This document shows, piece by piece, positions 1 to 9,518 of a DNA stretch of 44,156 nt. The notes beneath the pieces were generated by a model. The model was not told where the DNA came from and did not search any database. It saw only the letters and a list, made by a program, of their open reading frames with translations. The position numbers were made by a program, and so were the translations under genes. Every line of letters begins with the position of its first letter. Position 1 is the first letter of the stretch. The DNA lies in assembly GCA_013911165.1 (NCBI GenBank), contig JACETR010000016.1, positions 1 to 44,156 of the forward strand. The letters run 5' to 3'. This stretch comes from Planctomycetota bacterium. GTDB taxonomy: Bacteria; Planctomycetota; UBA8108; UBA1146.

Positions 1-1072
1 GTCTTTTATCTGCATATCCTGATACCGCTTCACACAGTGCGGGGAGTCGTGAGTCCAGCTGTGCCTCACCGTAGGTCAGCTGGATGGGCTTCAATCCCTT
101 CAGAAGGTCTTTCAGCCACCTGTCTGCGCGATCCACAGTTTCAAGAATCGTCTTCATCGACATATCTGGATCTGAGCCTCCTTCAGAGCGCAATCGACCC
201 TGAGCGAGTGCCCGAATACTGCCGAGTGGATTTCTGATGTTGTGGGCGATGGTGGCCGTCATCTCACCGACAGCTGCAAGTCTCTCCCGATCAACCAGTT
301 GAGATTGGGCCCTGGAAATTTCTTCCGACATCGATTCCACATCTCTGGCCAGTTGTCCGATTTCACTCTCTGAAGCGATAGAAATAGTTTCCCCATACTT
401 TCCAGAAGAGATTTCACGTGTGGCTGCAGACAGGAGTTCGAGGGGGGTCACGATCCACCGGCGAACCAGATAGAAAAAGACGATCCCGAGCAAAATCAGG
501 GACAGCCCTGTTCCCAAAAATACGAGTTTGATCCGTTGATAATTGGCGACCGCAAGTTTATCGAGAATGGCCAGTCGGGATTGAAGTTGTTGCTCAAGTT
601 CCTGAAGTGATTCCGTAATCTCCGGTATCAATCGGGTTTTCAACCAATTTCTGGGGAGGTTCAGGCGACGGGAAGCCGGCCCTTCTTCATCCAGATATCT
701 CAGTGCACGGGTCACTGCTCGACCGAAATCGGTTACAGGTCTGGAAAGGGACTCGATCGTTCCTTTCAGAGGATCATTTTCTCCAGTCAGTCCGAGACGC
801 ATCTCCTGGATCGTCTCCTTGCAGGATTCGAGCAGTCCAAAAAATTGACTTCGGTCTTCAGCGTTCCAGTTGGCGAGATCTTCCACCTCTGCGCTCGCAG
901 ACAGAATCTGGTCACGAATCTGTCCCGATTGGATCAAGCGCAATCTTCCTGAAGAACCTTCCGTCACCGCTATTTCCAGATCCTGTAGCGCTCCAATCAT
1001 CAATCCACCAGTGGACAGAAAGACGATAACCAGAAAAGCGAACAGGAGTTGGAGGCGGGTTTTGATCAGCAT
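1..1072 (-). CDS. Sensor histidine kinase, N-terminal 357 codons (cut by window edge)
   Basis: This is an open frame with no stop before the window edge, so the C-terminal ATPase part lies outside. The start is the ATG at 1070-1072, four bases after the stop of the upstream lipoprotein gene, which suggests co-transcription. Visible parts: a membrane segment at about residues 8-29; a periplasmic or sensor region rich in helices at about 30-180; a second membrane segment at about 182-203; a HAMP linker at about 204-257; then a HisKA dimerisation region with an H-box reading AHNIRNPLGSIRALAQ, where His277 is the expected phosphoacceptor. By family knowledge it autophosphorylates and passes phosphate to a response regulator, which is not in the window. 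The signal is unknown. The close upstream beta-helix lipoprotein gene could encode a partner (inference). Confidence 0.88.
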   Translation of the reverse strand, partial: MLIKTRLQLLFAFLVIVFLSTGGLMIGALQDLEIAVTEGSSGRLRLIQSGQIRDQILSASAEVEDLANWNAEDRSQFFGLLESCKETIQEMRLGLTGENDPLKGTIESLSRPVTDFGRAVTRALRYLDEEGPASRRLNLPRNWLKTRLIPEITESLQELEQQLQSRLAILDKLAVANYQRIKLVFLGTGLSLILLGIVFFYLVRRWIVTPLELLSAATREISSGKYGETISIASESEIGQLARDVESMSEEISRAQSQLVDRERLAAVGEMTATIAHNIRNPLGSIRALAQGRLRSEGGSDPDMSMKTILETVDRADRWLKDLLKGLKPIQLTYGEAQLDSRLPALCEAVSGYADKR

Positions 1073-1076
1073 ATTT

Positions 1077-3197
1077 TCACCGATCTCCCGCAAGTTCGTA
1101 TTCGAAACGGTGGCTCTGCTCTGACAATCCCGGTTGTTGGGGAACCGTCACCTGAAGGATCAGTTTGCGGAATTCTCCAATGTCTTGGGAGGCCCCAATC
1201 GTCAGGGTTTCTCCACTTTTGGAGTTCACCAGGGGAAAGGTTTTACCATCGGCAGATGCGCTGATTTCCGGTGTGATGGAATCGTCACTCAGGAGCACCT
1301 TCCACTGCAGAGGATTCCCCTGCGACAGCTTTCCCGGTCCGGGAACGATGCCGACGATACCTGCGCTTCTTTGCTTGGGAGGGGCGGGCAGGGCAGCCAA
1401 CGCGTGGGAAGGAGCCTGCTTTCCGGGGGATTCCAGAATCTTCTCCCAATGTTTGATGGAAGGATCTATCGAATCCATGACTGTTTGCCCCTGAACAGTG
1501 ATGATCCCTGTGGACTCCCGCAGGAGTGGTTTGTTGTCAGGCCCGATCGAGTCGAGTTCACTCTCCGTTACATTGACGAGACCCGATCCGCGATAAAGCA
1601 AACTGTAACCCTGTCCTGCAGGGAAACGGCAATCACGAACATGAATGATGGTTCCGGTGGCATCCCCGGAAAGTTTCAGGGCGCTGTCTCCGCGGTTGCC
1701 TTCGAAGTTGGAATGGCTGATGGAGTAATCACCAATCGCATCCGCATCGATGTATGCGCCAGATTTTTTGTTTCCTGACAAACGGCAATACTCGAGACGA
1801 ATTCGCATGTCCACGTTTTGATCTTCGGAGTATCGGAGGTCGAAACCCATCCCGTGATCGTCATTTCCGGATGACTCCACCCCGAAGAGTCCCAGGCGAA
1901 CCCTTGGAGGATCCTCAGGGTCTCCTGAATCCGGTGCTGAAATCCGGATGTTGATGCCAATGTCTCCATTGTCTGCGACCAGCACCCGGTGCAGATCCAG
2001 TCTGGTTTTCTCTCCGTGTCGAGGTTGGAGAGAAGGGGAGGAGATTCCACTTTGCCCGTTTTCGATAAATCGGCATTCACGGAGGACCAGATCGACAAAT
2101 CCTTCAATCCTTAATCCGTCGCCTCGGTTGTTCCGGACGTCGCAGAAGAGTACTGATCCGCTCGCTTCGCCACCGTCATCCGTATCGGTTTCAATCTGTA
2201 TGCCTTTGTCGGCAAAACCGGATATCTGGCAATGCGAAATCTGCAGAACGCAATCGTCTGCGACGATGGCCCGGCGAGCGGTTCCTTCACCGGAAAAGGC
2301 CAAGCCATCAATCACGGTCAGGTGGTTACCGGGAGGGAGAATCAGGGTGTCTTTCTCCGATTTTCCGCGGAGTAGTGTCTGGCGAATCAGGGGATCAGGA
2401 AAGGCATCGAATCCACTTTGGAATCCGCCATAAAGACTCATCCCATCGAAGAGAAGGATTTGTTCCTGATACTCTCCCTCAGCGATGTAGACATTGACTC
2501 CAGCCATCCCTATCGCTGCTCCGATGGCTTCGTCGATGGATTTCAGAGCGGAGAGAGGAGTTTCTCCATCTGCGGATTCATTGACCGATGCATCCACGAA
2601 CAGAACCGGGTTAGGGGTTGCCGCCCATTCAGCCTTGTTGGAATCGGATCTGCCCGAAGTGTCTACTGCACGAACGACGACGTGAAGGGTGACTCCATTC
2701 TCGAGTCCGATGAGGCGACAGGACTGGGAACCCGCCGGTACGATCAGTTGGGGGGGAGCATCAAACTGTTGTTTTCCTGATCGCTCAGAGAAAAAGACAT
2801 GATAGGAGATGGCGCTTGCGGGAGAGACATCATCGATCGCAGGATCCCAGGTCAGCATCAACTCTTTGTCTCCGGCGACGAGATGATTCAATCCCATGAA
2901 CCTGGGAGCTTGAAGATCTTCCTTTGCAGGAGAGAGATTTCCAACGGTGATTTTCGGTGACGGCAGTTGGATTTGATGGGGAGAGGGATTTTCGGAAACA
3001 TCATTGATGATGGAGACGGACCCTTTAACTGGGGTTTCCGATTCCCGGTTAATATCACAACCCGAGTTGAGGCTCAAAATCCAGATTCCGAAAAGGACGG
3101 CAACCCGGAACGCGGCTCTGGGACGGGGAGTCCCACGCCTTGCCCTGCGATCATCGACGACCGATTTTTCGGGATGGACCGGATCCTGGAAACTCAC
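1077..3197 (-). CDS. Lipoprotein with FN3-like and right-handed beta-helix domains
   Basis: Predicted surface or periplasmic lipoprotein of about 706 residues. I chose the GTG at 3195-3197 because GGGGAG lies six bases upstream; a TTG at 3227 would add ten residues. A basic N-terminus is followed by a hydrophobic stretch ending in a lipobox, LNSGC (Cys47 from this start). An FN3-like segment follows (about residues 90-190), then a stretch reading FVDASVNESADGETPLSALK and onward. That stretch resembles the entry to DUF1565/pectate-lyase-type parallel beta-helices, with strand-turn repeats running through most of the rest. No catalytic residues could be assigned, so a binding or structural role is as likely as an enzymatic one. 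The histidine kinase gene starts four bases after its stop. No dockerin tail is present, unlike many exported proteins in the window. Confidence 0.82.
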   Translation of the reverse strand: MSFQDPVHPEKSVVDDRRARRGTPRPRAAFRVAVLFGIWILSLNSGCDINRESETPVKGSVSIINDVSENPSPHQIQLPSPKITVGNLSPAKEDLQAPRFMGLNHLVAGDKELMLTWDPAIDDVSPASAISYHVFFSERSGKQQFDAPPQLIVPAGSQSCRLIGLENGVTLHVVVRAVDTSGRSDSNKAEWAATPNPVLFVDASVNESADGETPLSALKSIDEAIGAAIGMAGVNVYIAEGEYQEQILLFDGMSLYGGFQSGFDAFPDPLIRQTLLRGKSEKDTLILPPGNHLTVIDGLAFSGEGTARRAIVADDCVLQISHCQISGFADKGIQIETDTDDGGEASGSVLFCDVRNNRGDGLRIEGFVDLVLRECRFIENGQSGISSPSLQPRHGEKTRLDLHRVLVADNGDIGINIRISAPDSGDPEDPPRVRLGLFGVESSGNDDHGMGFDLRYSEDQNVDMRIRLEYCRLSGNKKSGAYIDADAIGDYSISHSNFEGNRGDSALKLSGDATGTIIHVRDCRFPAGQGYSLLYRGSGLVNVTESELDSIGPDNKPLLRESTGIITVQGQTVMDSIDPSIKHWEKILESPGKQAPSHALAALPAPPKQRSAGIVGIVPGPGKLSQGNPLQWKVLLSDDSITPEISASADGKTFPLVNSKSGETLTIGASQDIGEFRKLILQVTVPQQPGLSEQSHRFEYELAGDR

Positions 3198-3270
3198 GAC
3201 AATCTCCCCAACTGAGACAACTCCCAATGTCGTGTAAGTTTACAACATTTTCGCAAGTCCGTCCGGTCGC

Positions 3271-4581
3271 CTATTCTGCGGTCCCCAGACCGATTCTATT
3301 CACCTCATTGGGGTCTTCAGACACCGAATCTCCACTGTAAAAAAGAATGAATCGATTCAGGTCGGCGGAGATCAGGGGGTCTGTTGAAGGGGGATCGGGG
3401 ATACGGATGAGAATATCGGGATGTTTGACATCATCGGAGTCGAAGGCCGTTGGTTGAATCAGGTCACTGGTCGCCGTGATGACCGGAACCGCATAACCAC
3501 TCCAGGAAAAACCGTCAACGCTGTTGGAGTAACCGATCAGGGAATCATTGTTCGCCAGAAAATCGCTGGGTTTTCCTTCGTAAAAAAGATGCCACTCGAC
3601 GATGTCGCCGGTGTCGTTGCGCTCGATTCCCAGTCCCGGAGACTGAACAGAACCGTCGTCAAAGTCTCCTGGTCCACCGCTGAAGACAGGACCTGCTGCG
3701 GTACCGGTGAAGACTCCATCCGTGACGGTCCAATTGACCCCATTGATATCAGAAGTGGTAGCCATACCAAACACTGAAGAGAGGTCTGATCGAATCACTT
3801 CGAAGATCATGCGGTATGCCTCGCCGGGTTCATCGACCTTGACCACGTCTGCATCGACAATACGAATCACATCTCCGAATTCGGGGCCGAGTTCCAACCC
3901 GACACAAAGTTGAGGCGGTTCCCAGTTTTGCCCGTCTGCAGAAGAGGTGGTGAGGATGGCACTGAGGTTACCCGCGGAAGAGTAAACTCCTTCGACCCAC
4001 ATCCGGTAGCGACCTACTGTAGGTGGACTAAGGGGAATGCCTTTATCGACGATGACACTGGGGTCTGAGACCGCAATCGCGTCTTCGAAAAGACCTGTTT
4101 GAGTAAACTCCACTTGTGGTAGGTCGCCGGCCACCAGCACCTGATCCCGATTGATCACTGGGGTACCGAAGTCATCGTACTCAGTCGAGGTGACAAGGCC
4201 GATGGAGTTGGTCGGGTTATCATCCGTTGCTTCGTAAAAGAGCATGCTCCGGTCAACTCTCCCTGAATCGTCGACGAAGCTGGGACTGTCGACCTCCAGA
4301 TAATCGAAATCAGCAGGATTGACAGAGCCCTCCGTCTTGCGGTCTTGGAAAAGGGGCACGACTATCCCTGGGTTGACGAAATCCCGTTTTTTGGAGAAGT
4401 CGATAATCGGTGCTGGACCGCCTGCCGTTCCACCACCACCTCCGCAACCTGAAAGCATGCTGCCAACAATGAAAAGGGCAGAAAGCATCCAGAAGCTTGA
4501 AGCGGAGATCTGTCGTTGTGGTGTGGAAGGGCTCAGCACCTCCCAATGAAACGGGTTTTCAACCTGGGTTCTGATTTTCAT
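3271..4581 (-). CDS. Lipoprotein with beta-propeller-like (GH43/GH32-type fold) repeats
   Basis: About 436 residues from the ATG at 4579-4581. I preferred this ATG to one 23 codons upstream because GGAAGG lies six bases before it. The N-terminal signal has a hydrophobic segment ending in the lipobox MLSGC followed by a Gly run. The mature part has repeated motifs of the type FYEA, MWVEG and LFYEG, with SADGQNW and SDINGVNW turns and Asp-Pro-Ser strand starts. These suggest the five-bladed propeller fold seen in GH43/GH32-related proteins. I could not assign the catalytic acids, so an enzyme activity is not claimed. It sits 73 bases upstream of the beta-helix lipoprotein gene on the same strand and may share its transcript. 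Confidence 0.75.
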   Translation of the reverse strand: MKIRTQVENPFHWEVLSPSTPQRQISASSFWMLSALFIVGSMLSGCGGGGGTAGGPAPIIDFSKKRDFVNPGIVVPLFQDRKTEGSVNPADFDYLEVDSPSFVDDSGRVDRSMLFYEATDDNPTNSIGLVTSTEYDDFGTPVINRDQVLVAGDLPQVEFTQTGLFEDAIAVSDPSVIVDKGIPLSPPTVGRYRMWVEGVYSSAGNLSAILTTSSADGQNWEPPQLCVGLELGPEFGDVIRIVDADVVKVDEPGEAYRMIFEVIRSDLSSVFGMATTSDINGVNWTVTDGVFTGTAAGPVFSGGPGDFDDGSVQSPGLGIERNDTGDIVEWHLFYEGKPSDFLANNDSLIGYSNSVDGFSWSGYAVPVITATSDLIQPTAFDSDDVKHPDILIRIPDPPSTDPLISADLNRFILFYSGDSVSEDPNEVNRIGLGTAE

Positions 4582-5014
4582 GGCGACCTTCCATTTTCTG
4601 GAACATGACTGGTGGATCGGGAGATGCCCCCGAAACCAACCACAGGGCACCAGTTTTCAACGACGGTGAGTCTTTCATTCCATGGTGCTGTAATACTTGT
4701 TAACAGATTTATCGGGAAAATGGGATCCCCGAGACTCAAATTGAGTGCATGAATGACAGTTTAGGAAGGTAAGGCAGGAGTCACTCTGCAATGCATGATG
4801 ATCTACTGTGTACACATGATGGAAAGAGCGTAAAATTGATTCTGACGAAAGTTCCCGAGAAGTCTGACCATTGTGAAGCAGGGTATTACCTTCACATGGA
4901 AATCGTGGATGCTCGTCAGTTTATTCTAAAAAATATTTGCGACTGACGCACTTGAGTTGGTCGCAGGGGCTTGTATTGAAGCCCTGTTGATTTGGGAAGA
5001 CAGGTGGAGATCGC
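4582..5014. other. Divergent intergenic region with palindromes
   Basis: This is a 433-bp gap between the minus-strand lipoprotein and the plus-strand subtilase. I see no convincing gene. It holds short palindromes that could bind regulators: ACTCAA-A-TTGAGT at 4734-4746, and TGTGTACACA at 4807-4816. An inverted repeat CAGGGGCTT ... AAGCCCTG at 4964-4986 lies over the possible promoter of the subtilase. All functions are inferred from symmetry only. Confidence 0.4.
4952..4979 (+). promoter_or_regulatory. Possible promoter of the subtilase gene
   Basis: TTGAGT (4952-4957) and TATTGA (4974-4979) are spaced by 16 bp and lie 36 bp upstream of the ATG. The match to the sigma-70 consensus is only fair. 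The -10 box sits inside the loop of the 4964-4986 inverted repeat. Confidence 0.28.
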
Positions 5015-8000
5015 ATGATTCAAATTACATCCAGAATCCTATTGATCCTGCTGAGCGTGTTGCTGTCGGCGTCGATTCCGGTTTCTGTCGGAGCTCAGGA
5101 CTCCCAGCAAAAGGTCATGTCCTTCTCATTCGGTGATCTCAAGGTCAAGCTTCCTGTCGACTCCGATCGGATCGCCTTCTATCTCCCCACTGACACCGAG
5201 GCTCAAACGACGATTTTGGAATTGTTGGCAGCGAGGACAACCGCTGGTGTTGTGAAGTCCATTGATTCAATGCCATACGATGGCCTGCATCTTGTTTCTT
5301 TTGACAGAGGGGTGGCGATTGATGCCCTGAGGTCTCTGGGTGAGATCACAGGAGGCTGGGTCGCCCCATGTCTGGAGTTCAACGGCCGCTTGCATATTCC
5401 ACGGCCGGAGTTGTTGGTCACCCTGAACAGTTATGACCCCTCAGTGTATCAACGTTTCCGTGAAGCATACCGGGCCCAAATCGTTCGCGAATTTCCGTCA
5501 ACCAAACCTCTGTTTCTCGTCCGTCACGGAAATCCGGTCGATTTCGAGAGTGCGATTCTGGATTTCGAAAATTTTCCGGGAGTTGAATCCGCCAGTCCCA
5601 ATTTCATCATGAGACTGGGTGAAATGGTCGCCCCGAATGACACCTTTTATCCCAATCAATGGTACCTGAACAACACTGGCCAGCAGGGAACACCGGGTGT
5701 CGACATTTCCGCTGAAACGGCCTGGAGCATTCAGACAGGCGGAGCCAATGTGACCATCGCTATTCTCGATGAGGGAGTCGATGTCGATCATGAAGACCTC
5801 GCTCCGAATATGGTGGCGGGACATGATTCTGTCTCGATACAGGCTTCCCCTGAAGGCATCCCCGGAAACTGTGATACCAACGATTCCCATGGAACCGGCT
5901 GTGCAGGAATTGCTGCTGCCAGAGGAAACAACAACCTCGGTGTGGCCGGAGTTGCGTGGAATGCAAGAATCCAGCCGGTGCGCATGGGCTTCGGTAACCA
6001 CTGGACCCAGAATGACTGGATCATCGATTCTCTGACCTGGGCTGTGGACAATGGAGCGGACATTCTCTCCAACTCATGGGGAGGGGGGGCACCCAGTACC
6101 GCAGAATCGAACACGATGGACTATGCCCTCCAAACGGGACGCGGAGGACTCGGGTGCTTGCTGGTTTTTGCCAGTGGAAACGAGAGCGCGGGGGTTTCCT
6201 TCCCTGCCGCTTACGGCCAGACGATTGCTGTGGGGGCGACCAGTCCCTGTGACGAAATCAAATCCATCACTTCCTGTGACGGTGAGAATTTCTGGGGCTC
6301 GAACACCGGTCCCCAGCAAACAGTCGTGGCACCGGGTGTCCTGATGGCAACCACTGACATCGCCGGTCCTGGCGGTATGGTTAATGGCGATTACACCGGG
6401 GGGTTCAATGGAACCTCTTCCGCCACTCCCGTGGTGGCGGGGGCTCTGGCTGTCATCCTCTCTCACGACCCTGCTCTGACTGCTGCACAGGCCCAGGAGA
6501 TTCTTCAGTCCGGTGCTGACGATCAGGTCGGCCCTGCGGGAGAGGATCCGGCAGGCTTCGATAACAACTTCGGACATGGCCGAGTCAATCTTTCCAATAT
6601 GTTGGCTCTCATGGGAGGCCCTGCTGGGCCGGTGAACTTCACCTGTACCGAGTCTGGCGTGGGAGTGCAGCTCAGTTGGGCACCGGGAGAGGTGTATGAC
6701 TCGGTGACGATTCGCAGGGATGGGGCACTGATCTCCACCCTTGCGGGGAATGCCACCGGATATCTGGATCTTTCCGTTCCAGCGGGTCAGCACTCCTGGG
6801 AAGTTCAGGGTTTCGTGGGAGCGACTCCCAGCATTGCCCGCCAATGTTCCCTGTTCCTCATCGGCGACGCCCGTGATCTGATCTGGTCCCCGGGAACAGG
6901 AACGGTGGATTCAGGAAATGTCTTTGGTACGGATCTGGTGCAGACCGGTCGCAGTGCCATCCTGACTTCCAATCTGCTTGCATTTAACGATCTCGATGTT
7001 TTTGACCGAATCTGGGTCATGCTGGGAATGTATCCCAACAATCATCAGATTACGGTGGAGGAGTCTGCCGCCCTGGTGAGTTATCTGACCAACGGTGTGG
7101 GAGGTCAGGCTCTTTATATCGAGGGAGGGGACACTTGGTTCTTCGATCCCCAGCGACCGATTCACGCCGAGTTTGGAATCACCGCCCTTTCGGACGGAAG
7201 CACCACCGACAACCTCGGAGATGTGACCGGAGCCCTGGCGACCGGCTGCGACCTGTCTGGTCTGATCCTCACCTACACCGGAGAAAACTCCTGGGTTGAC
7301 CGTCTTCAGGCGGATCCCGGAGCAACTGTGGTTCAGTCCAATCAGTCTCCTGCTTATGACGTTGGAGTTTTCAGGGATAACGGCGGCCAGTTGACGCTGG
7401 GAGTTTCCTACGAAAACGGAGGCCTGGTGGACGGTGTCAGTACCCGTCAGCAGTTGGTGGACGCACTGATCGAATGCATGGGCGGTGCTCTCACCGCTCC
7501 GCAGGATCTGATCTGTACTGTGAATGGCAACTCTGTCGCCGTTTCATGGACGGTGACCGGAACCTGGGACTCGATTCAACTGGTGGTAGACGGAGGGACT
7601 CCACAGGTTTTGGCGGGCTCTGCAACCTCTACCACCGTCGGAGGGCTGACCGTGGGATCTCATACGATTGAGATTTCATCGGTCGTGGGGAATCAGGTCT
7701 CACTGCCAGTGGCTTGTACCATCGGGATATCTCCTCCAGCACCCGAGAGTCTTTCGTGCACACCTCAGGGAACCGATGTCCTGCTTTCATGGTCCAACGC
7801 TGCGGTTTACGACAGTGTGGAGGTATTGCGTAACTCGGTGGTGATTGCCACCTTGCCAGGTAGCAGCACCAGTCTGACCGATGTCAATCCTGGTGCGGGC
7901 GCCCAATCCTATTTTGTCAGAGGGGTGACCGCTGGCGCAGATAGTTCCGCTGCCAGTTGTGGTGTCTTTATTCCACCGAGTCCGGTGGATTCGCTGACCT

Positions 8001-9469
8001 GTGTCACGAACCAGAACCTGGTCAATTTGTCTTGGACCAATTCCCACACTTATGACGCTCTGGAGATTCGCAGAAACGGACTTCTTGTTGCCACGCTTCC
8101 CGGAACTTCGACTTCATATCAGGATGATCCTGGTGCAGGAAACCATGAGTGGTCCGTCATCTCTGTTTTGCAATCCTTCAGTTCATCAGCAGTGCTTTGC
8201 AATCAGACGATTCAACCTCTGGCTCCTACTGGGTTCAGTTGCAGTTCTTCTGCAGGGAATGCCGTCTTGAGTTGGAGCAATGGTCAGGTGTACGAATCCA
8301 TCGTGATTCGACGGGACGGTGTCGAAGTGGCCACATTGCCCGGAAATTCGACCACCCACACTGAAGCAGTCGATCCCGGCTCTTACTCCTACTCCATCAG
8401 GGGTATCGTTTCTTCGATTCAGAGTGACGAACAGAATTGTCAATTGACGCGAAATCCTTTGCCGGTGAGTAATCTGGACTGTCAGTTTTCTGGTGGAACC
8501 GCGACTCTGGTCTGGTCCGTGGAAAACGGACTCAGTTCCGTGGAAGTGAGCCGCGATGGGCTTCTATTGGTGACCTTGCCAGGAAACGCAAGCTTCTATC
8601 AGGAGACCTCTCCTCCGGGTGGACTCAGGGAGTACTCGGTAACGGTATTGGCAGGAAGCCTGACCGCTCCCGCGACGGATTGCACACTTTCGGTTCCACC
8701 TGCCCCTGTCTCAGGGTTGTCCTGTATCAGTTCTCAACCGTTGACAGCCAATCTGGGCTGGAGTGTTTCGCCGGGGAGTACCGCTCTGACCGTCAGTCGT
8801 AATGGAGTTTTGATTGCCACTTTGCCAGGAGGGGTGACGGCCTACACCGATACCAATGCTCCAGCGGGAATCATCTCTTACGAGGTCACGGTCGAGGCTG
8901 CAGGTGTGGCCAGTGATCCGGCTTCCTGCCTGGTAGACGTACAGGCAGCACCCATTCCCGTGGTGGAAGCATTCGTTAATCTCAATTCGGTAGAGTTGGG
9001 GAATCCGGTCCAGTTCTCTGCGACTTCGGATGTTGACGGTGTGACCTGGGACTGGTCTTTCGGGGATGGACAGAGTTCCACTGAACAAAACCCCACTCAT
9101 CTTTATACGAGTGCAGGGATATTTACTGCGAATGTCACGGCCACTGGACCCGGTGGAACCAGCAATCCGGTGGAAGTTTCGGTAACGGTCAGTTTGCCCA
9201 CCTTCCGCAGGGGGGATTCCAATGGTGACGGCAGTTCTGATATTTCAGACCCGATTCAGGCTCTCGACTTCCTGTTTGGCAGTGGATTGATCGCATGTGA
9301 ATCTGCGGCTGATTTCAATGATGACGGTGTTGTGGATCTTGCGGATGTGATTGGAGCATTGTCCTTTGTCTTTGAGGGCACAATCGTCCCCGCTTCTCCC
9401 TATCCTGATTGTGGTAATGACACCACTATTGATTCATTGAACTGCACAAGTCAGGTGAATTGTCCTTGA
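5015..9469 (+). CDS. Giant secreted subtilisin-like (S8) protease with FN3-like repeats, PKD domain and dockerin-like tail
   Basis: 1484 residues. A signal peptide (about 1-28, cleaved near GAQ-DS) is followed by a propeptide-like region (about 30-200). The S8 peptidase domain (about 210-535) has the catalytic triad Asp252 (AILDEGVDV), His292 (SHGTGCAGIAA) and Ser468 (NGTSSATP), with the oxyanion Asn389 (FASGNE). Seven FN3-like units of about 80 residues carry motifs such as LSWSN, YDSV, RRDG, ATLPG and paired Cys. Between unit 1 and unit 2 lies an insert at about 626-815 (GDARDLIW ... EGGDTWFF) that resembles a class I glutamine-amidotransferase/ThuA-like fold, though this is weak. A PKD domain (DWSFGDG, about 1305-1392) and a dockerin-like tail (1397-1484) end the protein. 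It is predicted to be an extracellular protease. The converging neighbour carries one of the same FN3-like units. Confidence 0.93.
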   Translation: MIQITSRILLILLSVLLSASIPVSVGAQDSQQKVMSFSFGDLKVKLPVDSDRIAFYLPTDTEAQTTILELLAARTTAGVVKSIDSMPYDGLHLVSFDRGVAIDALRSLGEITGGWVAPCLEFNGRLHIPRPELLVTLNSYDPSVYQRFREAYRAQIVREFPSTKPLFLVRHGNPVDFESAILDFENFPGVESASPNFIMRLGEMVAPNDTFYPNQWYLNNTGQQGTPGVDISAETAWSIQTGGANVTIAILDEGVDVDHEDLAPNMVAGHDSVSIQASPEGIPGNCDTNDSHGTGCAGIAAARGNNNLGVAGVAWNARIQPVRMGFGNHWTQNDWIIDSLTWAVDNGADILSNSWGGGAPSTAESNTMDYALQTGRGGLGCLLVFASGNESAGVSFPAAYGQTIAVGATSPCDEIKSITSCDGENFWGSNTGPQQTVVAPGVLMATTDIAGPGGMVNGDYTGGFNGTSSATPVVAGALAVILSHDPALTAAQAQEILQSGADDQVGPAGEDPAGFDNNFGHGRVNLSNMLALMGGPAGPVNFTCTESGVGVQLSWAPGEVYDSVTIRRDGALISTLAGNATGYLDLSVPAGQHSWEVQGFVGATPSIARQCSLFLIGDARDLIWSPGTGTVDSGNVFGTDLVQTGRSAILTSNLLAFNDLDVFDRIWVMLGMYPNNHQITVEESAALVSYLTNGVGGQALYIEGGDTWFFDPQRPIHAEFGITALSDGSTTDNLGDVTGALATGCDLSGLILTYTGENSWVDRLQADPGATVVQSNQSPAYDVGVFRDNGGQLTLGVSYENGGLVDGVSTRQQLVDALIECMGGALTAPQDLICTVNGNSVAVSWTVTGTWDSIQLVVDGGTPQVLAGSATSTTVGGLTVGSHTIEISSVVGNQVSLPVACTIGISPPAPESLSCTPQGTDVLLSWSNAAVYDSVEVLRNSVVIATLPGSSTSLTDVNPGAGAQSYFVRGVTAGADSSAASCGVFIPPSPVDSLTCVTNQNLVNLSWTNSHTYDALEIRRNGLLVATLPGTSTSYQDDPGAGNHEWSVISVLQSFSSSAVLCNQTIQPLAPTGFSCSSSAGNAVLSWSNGQVYESIVIRRDGVEVATLPGNSTTHTEAVDPGSYSYSIRGIVSSIQSDEQNCQLTRNPLPVSNLDCQFSGGTATLVWSVENGLSSVEVSRDGLLLVTLPGNASFYQETSPPGGLREYSVTVLAGSLTAPATDCTLSVPPAPVSGLSCISSQPLTANLGWSVSPGSTALTVSRNGVLIATLPGGVTAYTDTNAPAGIISYEVTVEAAGVASDPASCLVDVQAAPIPVVEAFVNLNSVELGNPVQFSATSDVDGVTWDWSFGDGQSSTEQNPTHLYTSAGIFTANVTATGPGGTSNPVEVSVTVSLPTFRRGDSNGDGSSDISDPIQALDFLFGSGLIACESAADFNDDGVVDLADVIGALSFVFEGTIVPASPYPDCGNDTTIDSLNCTSQVNCP

Positions 9470-9485
9470 TCAACCTCGCGGCTTG

Positions 9486-9518
9486 CTAATCGCTTTAGCT
9501 GTTCACTTCAGCGATTAG
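9486..9518. terminator. Hairpin between convergent genes
   Basis: CTAATCGCT (9486-9494) and AGCGATTAG (9510-9518) form a perfect 9-bp stem with a 15-nt loop. It lies 17 bp after the subtilase stop and overlaps the stop codon of the converging gene. No T-run follows on either strand, so it is only a possible bidirectional terminator. Confidence 0.4.

Noticed and set aside
1134..1778. 214-codon plus-strand ORF
   Set aside because: Antisense to the beta-helix lipoprotein gene, whose signal peptide and domain order are clear.
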